A stretch of 64,000 bases of DNA, from the NCBI GenBank assembly GCA_964391365.1, contig CAYMKW010000001.1, forward strand, positions 1 to 64,000, given 5' to 3'. This DNA is from SXMI01 sp964391365 (lineage in GTDB: Bacteria > Actinomycetota > Acidimicrobiia > Acidimicrobiales > Microtrichaceae). The stretch's first letter is position 1. Each line of letters opens with the position of its first letter. Made by a program: the position numbers and the translations under genes. The notes under the pieces were generated by a model. That model was not told where the DNA came from and searched no databases. It saw only the letters and a list, made by a program, of their open reading frames with translations. Below are positions 60,434 through 64,000 of the stretch, piece after piece.

Positions 60434-61957
60434 TCAGCGCCGGGTGATCCTGACCACGACCTCGGTCGCTCCCGGATCCGCGACGACCAGGACCCGTCCG
60501 GCATCAGGGGCCGAGGTCACCGACCCCGCGACCACCGACACCTCGTAACCGGCGGGGTAGACGCGACCCGGGACGACGATGCTCGTCGGCAGGGTCACCG
60601 TCGGGTCGGGGCGGAATCTCAGGAGGTAGTCGCCGGTCGCCGGATCGAAACGCTGCTGCAGGGGCGAGCCAGCGGTCGCCTGGGCAGAGGTCCGGACGAT
60701 CTGCGACTCGACCACGTCCGGGTAGCGGCCGGACGCCCAGTGGAACCAGCTCAACAGGTGCTCATCGGCGAGCCGGGCGGCGATCGTCGCGTTCAGGGGG
60801 CTGGCGGACGCTCCGAACTCGGTCAGCACCGCCGGCGTGCCCCAGTGGCGCGCCAGGTTGACCGCACGGTTGAAGCCCTGGGCGAACACGCCCTCGCAGA
60901 GAGCGCTCGCTGCAGGCGGCGGTGAGGCGGGTTCGCCGCCATCGGTGTAGAGGCAGTACGTGTGGAACGACAGCCCGCCCTTGCCGTCGGCGGGACCGGG
61001 CCCCTGCATCGACGTGTCGGAGTACATGGGGAACAGCGCCTGGGGGGTCCACCAGACCGGCATCTCCGGCGCCCGCTGGCGCACCGCAGCGGTGATGATC
61101 CGATTGTTCGTGGCCGTCGCCTCGTCGAGCTCGGGGCAGTCGCTCAGGCCGCAGGCGATCAGGTCGCTGCCCGGATAGGGCTCGTTGATCAACTCGACGC
61201 CGATCACGTTCGGGGCGTCGGTGTGGGCGGCGGCGACGGCGGCGACCCCGATGGCATAGGCGTCGACCACGCCGAGCCCGGGTGCGGCCTCGGCGTTCGC
61301 CCACCAGTCGTCCCACTGCCGGGTGGATCGGGGTGCTGCGTACGCCGCCGCCCAGCCGATGTCGAGACCGGAGGGGGCGTCGGGCGAGAGCGCTGCGGCC
61401 TCGGGGAGCGTGGCCCACTCGGGCATCCCCCAGAAGACGTCCTGGTGGAAGTCCAGGATCACCCAGAGTCCGCGCTCGGCGAGCTCGTCGACGACCGTGC
61501 GCACCCGCTGGACGTACTCGTCGTCCACCACCCCGGGAGCCGGCATCACCGCGGCCGGCCACACCCCGAGCCGGATCCCGTTGAACCCGTCGGCCGCCAA
61601 GCGGTCGAACGTGACATCGCCGATCGCCTCGGGCGTCAGGGCACTGAGGAACGGAGCCGACTTGGCCACGGAGTTGAGACCGTGGATGAGGACCGTCCGG
61701 CCCGACGCGTCCACCAGTTGGTCGCCGACCACGGTGATCGGCCCGACCAGGTCGGGCTCCGGTGGCCGGACGATGGTCGGCCCCTCGGAGATGGGCACGG
61801 TCGGTTGGGTCGTGCAGGCCGCAGCGAGGGCTGCGACGGCGACGACCACGGCCCCGATCGCTCGACGGGCACCGTGGCCCCACCCCGTCGCTCGCCCGCT
61901 CGCCGAGCCGGGTGCTGCCTCGCGCCCGCCCGTCGTGTCTCGCATGTTCCCCCGCAT
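60434..61957 (-). CDS. GH5 endoglycoceramidase-like lipoprotein
   Basis: An exported glycosidase of 507 residues. A long N-terminus leads to a lipoprotein signal ending at Cys48 (LAAAC). The GH5 barrel shows LIHGLNSVAKSAP, WVILDFHQDVFW, the acid/base Glu in GVELINEPYPGS, SFHTYCLY and the nucleophile Glu in AVLTEFGAS; a beta-sandwich of ~90 residues follows. This layout is that of Rhodococcus endoglycoceramidase II, which cuts the oligosaccharide from glycosphingolipids; other glycolipids or steryl glucosides are possible. ATG 61957 has TACCCT 8 bases upstream; ATG 61945 is an alternative. Divergent from thrS. Confidence 0.86.
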   Translation of the reverse strand: MRGNMRDTTGGREAAPGSASGRATGWGHGARRAIGAVVVAVAALAAACTTQPTVPISEGPTIVRPPEPDLVGPITVVGDQLVDASGRTVLIHGLNSVAKSAPFLSALTPEAIGDVTFDRLAADGFNGIRLGVWPAAVMPAPGVVDDEYVQRVRTVVDELAERGLWVILDFHQDVFWGMPEWATLPEAAALSPDAPSGLDIGWAAAYAAPRSTRQWDDWWANAEAAPGLGVVDAYAIGVAAVAAAHTDAPNVIGVELINEPYPGSDLIACGLSDCPELDEATATNNRIITAAVRQRAPEMPVWWTPQALFPMYSDTSMQGPGPADGKGGLSFHTYCLYTDGGEPASPPPAASALCEGVFAQGFNRAVNLARHWGTPAVLTEFGASASPLNATIAARLADEHLLSWFHWASGRYPDVVESQIVRTSAQATAGSPLQQRFDPATGDYLLRFRPDPTVTLPTSIVVPGRVYPAGYEVSVVAGSVTSAPDAGRVLVVADPGATEVVVRITRR

Positions 61958-61965
61958 GGTCGCAG

Positions 61966-61971
61966 AGGGTA
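61966..61971 (-). promoter_or_regulatory. -10 box TACCCT of the GH5 gene
   Basis: TACCCT 8 bases before the ATG at 61957. Confidence 0.45.
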
Positions 61972-62070
61972 CCGCCCGCCCGGCAACGCCGCCTGCGGGC
62001 CCGGGGCGACCCATCGACCGGACGCTGCGCCATGGGCGCAACCGTTGCGGGCCGTCGATCGGACCCCCGG

Positions 62071-62076
62071 TAACCT
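62071..62076 (+). promoter_or_regulatory. -10 box TAACCT of thrS
   Basis: TAACCT 7 bases before the ATG. There is no room for a T-box leader. Confidence 0.55.
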
Positions 62077-62083
62077 CGCCCCC

Positions 62084-64000
62084 ATGTCCGAGATCGCCAT
62101 CACGCTGCCCGACGGTTCCGAGCGCTCGCTCCCCGAGGGCTCCACGGGCGGCGACCTGGCCGCCTCGATCGGCCGGCGCCTGGCCAAGGACGCCGTGGTG
62201 GTCGTGGTCGACGGTGAGCCCCGGGACCTCGCGGCCCCGCTCGCCGACGGCGAGTCGGTGCGGATCGTGACGATCAAGGATCCCGACGTGGCCGAGTACC
62301 TGCGGCACTCGACGGCGCACGTGCTCGCGCAGGCGGTCCTCAACCTCTGGCCGGGAGCGACCTTCGCCGGTGGACCCGCCATCGAGAACGGCTGCTACTA
62401 CGACTTCGAACTACCGGGCGGCGCCACGTTCACCGACGAGGACCTGGAGCGGATCGACGCCGAGATGCGACGGATCATCGCCGCCGACCAACCGTTCGAG
62501 CGCTTCGAGCTCCCGCTCGACGAGGCGCGGGCGCTCATGGCCGACCACCCGTACAAGCGGGTGTTCATGGACCTGGCGGCGGCGGGGGAGTCGGCCGACG
62601 GCGAGGTGTCGGGTGGCGAGACCATCAGCTTCTACCGCAACACCCCCGAGTTCGTGGACATGTGCCTGGGCCCGCACGTGCCGTCGACGGGACGGCTGGC
62701 GAACTTCCGGTTGACCCGTCACGGTGGCGCGTACTTCCGCGGGAGCGAGCAGAACCCCATGCTCCAGCGGATCTACGCCGTGGCGTTCCCGACGGCCGGT
62801 GAGCTCGAGGCCTTCCTGCACCAGCAGGAGGAGGCCGCCGCTCGCGACCATCGCAAGCTCGGCGTCGAACTGGACCTGTTCAGCTTCCCGGAGGAGGTCG
62901 GTTCGGGGCTGGCCGTGTTCCACCCCAAGGGGGGGATCATCCGGCGGCTGATGGAGGACTACAGCCGCAAGCGACACGAGGAGGCGGGCTACGAGTTCGT
63001 GTACTCGCCCCACATCACCAAGGCCGACCTGTTCGAGACCTCCGGACACCTCCAGTGGTTCGCCGACGGCATGTTCCCGCCCATGGAGATCGACGCCCCG
63101 GAGTCGGCCGACGGTGAGGGGTCAGGGACCTCCTACTACCTCAAGCCGATGAACTGCCCGTTCCACATCCTGATCTACCGGTCACGGATGCGCTCCTACC
63201 GGGAGCTCCCCCTCCGGATGTTCGAGTTCGGGACCGTCTACCGCTACGAGAAGTCCGGCGTGGTCCACGGACTGACCCGGGTCCGCGGGATGACCCAGGA
63301 CGACGCCCACATCTTCACCACGAAGGAGCAGATGGCCGACGAGCTCGGTTCGATCCTGGCCTTCGTGCTGGACCTGCTCCGTGACTACGGGCTCGACGAC
63401 TTCTACCTGGAGCTGTCGACCCGCCCCCCGGAGAAGGCGGTCGGCTCCGAGGAGGAGTGGGAGGAGGCGACCTCGGCGCTTCGCGGGGCGGCCGAGTCCA
63501 TGGGGCTGGACCTCGTCCTCGACGAGGGCGGTGGAGCGTTCTACGGGCCGAAGATCTCGGTCCAGGCCCGGGACGCGATCGGGCGCACCTGGCAGATGTC
63601 GACGATCCAGGTGGACTTCCAGCTTCCGCAGCGGTTCGACCTGAACTACGTGGGCCCCGACGGGGAACGTCACCGGCCGATCATGATCCACCGGGCGCTG
63701 TTCGGCTCGGTGGAGCGGTTCTTCGGGGTGCTGGTGGAGCACTACGCCGGTGCGTTCCCGGCCTGGCTCGCCCCCGAGCAGGTGCGGGTGCTGCCCGTGG
63801 CCGATGCCCACCTCGACTACGCGCTCCAGGTCGCGGCGCAGTTGCGGGGCGGCGGGGCCCGGGTCGACGTGGCTCCGGCCGACGAGACGCTCGGCAACCG
63901 GATCCGCAGGGCGAAGGGTGAGAAGTTGCCGTACGTGCTGGTCGTCGGCGACGACGACGTGGCGCACGGGACGGTGGGGGTGAATCCGCGGGGTGGCGAC
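62084..64000 (+). CDS. thrS: threonyl-tRNA synthetase, C-terminus beyond window
   Basis: Charges tRNA-Thr. The 639 visible codons hold the TGS domain (1-~62), the editing domain with HSTAHVLAQAV and the DMCLGPHVP Cys-His site, the class II catalytic core (motif 1 region from ~300; motif 2 EFGTVYRYEKSGVVHGLTRVRGMTQDDAH; KPMNCPFH zinc site; motif 3 RPIMIHRALFGSVERFFGVL) and most of the anticodon domain (VRVLPVADAHLDYALQV, NRIRRAKGEKLPYVLVVGD). Only the last ~20-30 residues are missing. ATG start 7 bases after TAACCT. Actinobacteria often have a phosphatidylinositol/PIM pathway downstream of thrS; this cannot be seen here. Confidence 0.97.
   Translation, partial: MSEIAITLPDGSERSLPEGSTGGDLAASIGRRLAKDAVVVVVDGEPRDLAAPLADGESVRIVTIKDPDVAEYLRHSTAHVLAQAVLNLWPGATFAGGPAIENGCYYDFELPGGATFTDEDLERIDAEMRRIIAADQPFERFELPLDEARALMADHPYKRVFMDLAAAGESADGEVSGGETISFYRNTPEFVDMCLGPHVPSTGRLANFRLTRHGGAYFRGSEQNPMLQRIYAVAFPTAGELEAFLHQQEEAAARDHRKLGVELDLFSFPEEVGSGLAVFHPKGGIIRRLMEDYSRKRHEEAGYEFVYSPHITKADLFETSGHLQWFADGMFPPMEIDAPESADGEGSGTSYYLKPMNCPFHILIYRSRMRSYRELPLRMFEFGTVYRYEKSGVVHGLTRVRGMTQDDAHIFTTKEQMADELGSILAFVLDLLRDYGLDDFYLELSTRPPEKAVGSEEEWEEATSALRGAAESMGLDLVLDEGGGAFYGPKISVQARDAIGRTWQMSTIQVDFQLPQRFDLNYVGPDGERHRPIMIHRALFGSVERFFGVLVEHYAGAFPAWLAPEQVRVLPVADAHLDYALQVAAQLRGGGARVDVAPADETLGNRIRRAKGEKLPYVLVVGDDDVAHGTVGVNPRGGD

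Noticed and set aside
62026..62040. Palindrome TGCGCC-ATG-GGCGCA upstream of thrS as an operator or T-box
   Set aside because: It is short and 30 bases before the -10 box; the thrS mRNA appears leaderless, leaving no room for a T-box, and an operator role has no other support.

Overview
The window is high-GC DNA with mostly GTG and ATG starts, dense gene packing and many 4-base GTGA stop/start overlaps. The response regulator-polA-rpsA order, a mycothiol ligase (MshC), an F420:NADPH reductase and a Tad pilus cluster point to an actinomycete. My best guess is a deep-branching, Acidimicrobiia-like lineage, inferred from gene content only. The sequence is a draft scaffold with four runs of N (one of 100, three of 10), each inside a gene.

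Layout. 1-3.4 kb: c-di-GMP protein (cut by the window edge) and malQ. 3.4-9.5 kb: housekeeping block (small coiled-coil protein, ANTAR response regulator, polA, methyltransferase, rpsA). 9.6-17.9 kb: Tad/Flp pilus operon (cpaB, cpaE/tadZ, cpaF/tadA, a VWA-like/TadB fusion, tadC) and a GT-C-like membrane protein. 17.9-22.2 kb: ddl with a DUF2269 membrane protein, divergent murF, then an MFS exporter. 22.3-32.9 kb: a membrane J-domain protein, then a surface-glycan locus in two opposed arms around a tRNA-Val. The minus arm holds two glycosyltransferases, a CelD/BcsL-like acyltransferase and a QueC/WbpG-like PP-loop protein. The plus arm holds a lipoprotein, a second PP-loop paralog, and a GT2-pyruvyltransferase fusion ending in a 17-bp hairpin.

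33-38.9 kb: small membrane peptide, B12-binding radical SAM protein, a CrtQ/CrtO-like pair (staphyloxanthin-type glycosylation and acylation), and a GGDEF protein with a dead EAL domain. 38.9-46.3 kb: acyl-CoA dehydrogenase; a TPP riboswitch controlling thiN-thiB-thiP; SRPBCC protein; glgX. 46.3-51.4 kb: a MarR-controlled heterodimeric ABC exporter and an extra ATPase. 51.5-56.1 kb: two CNNM/CBS transporters, a phosphotransferase-DUF6285 fusion and a PIG-L deacetylase, all joined by GTGA overlaps. 56.1-57.5 kb: a likely inserted element carrying VOC and GNAT genes between 36-bp inverted repeats and a 12-bp direct repeat. 57.5-64 kb: F420 reductase, mshC, plsC, an endoglycoceramidase-like lipoprotein, and thrS (cut by the edge).

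Most promising signals: (i) the paired PP-loop proteins with an unusual SRGxDS loop and a Cx8Cx2Cx2C cysteine set in a glycan locus; (ii) the transposase-less VOC/GNAT element; (iii) a repeated -10 box (TANNNT or CAGNNT) placed almost always 6 bases before the start codon, implying leaderless mRNAs, including two tiny leaderless ORFs that run into real genes. All functions are inferred by reading; no database search was possible.
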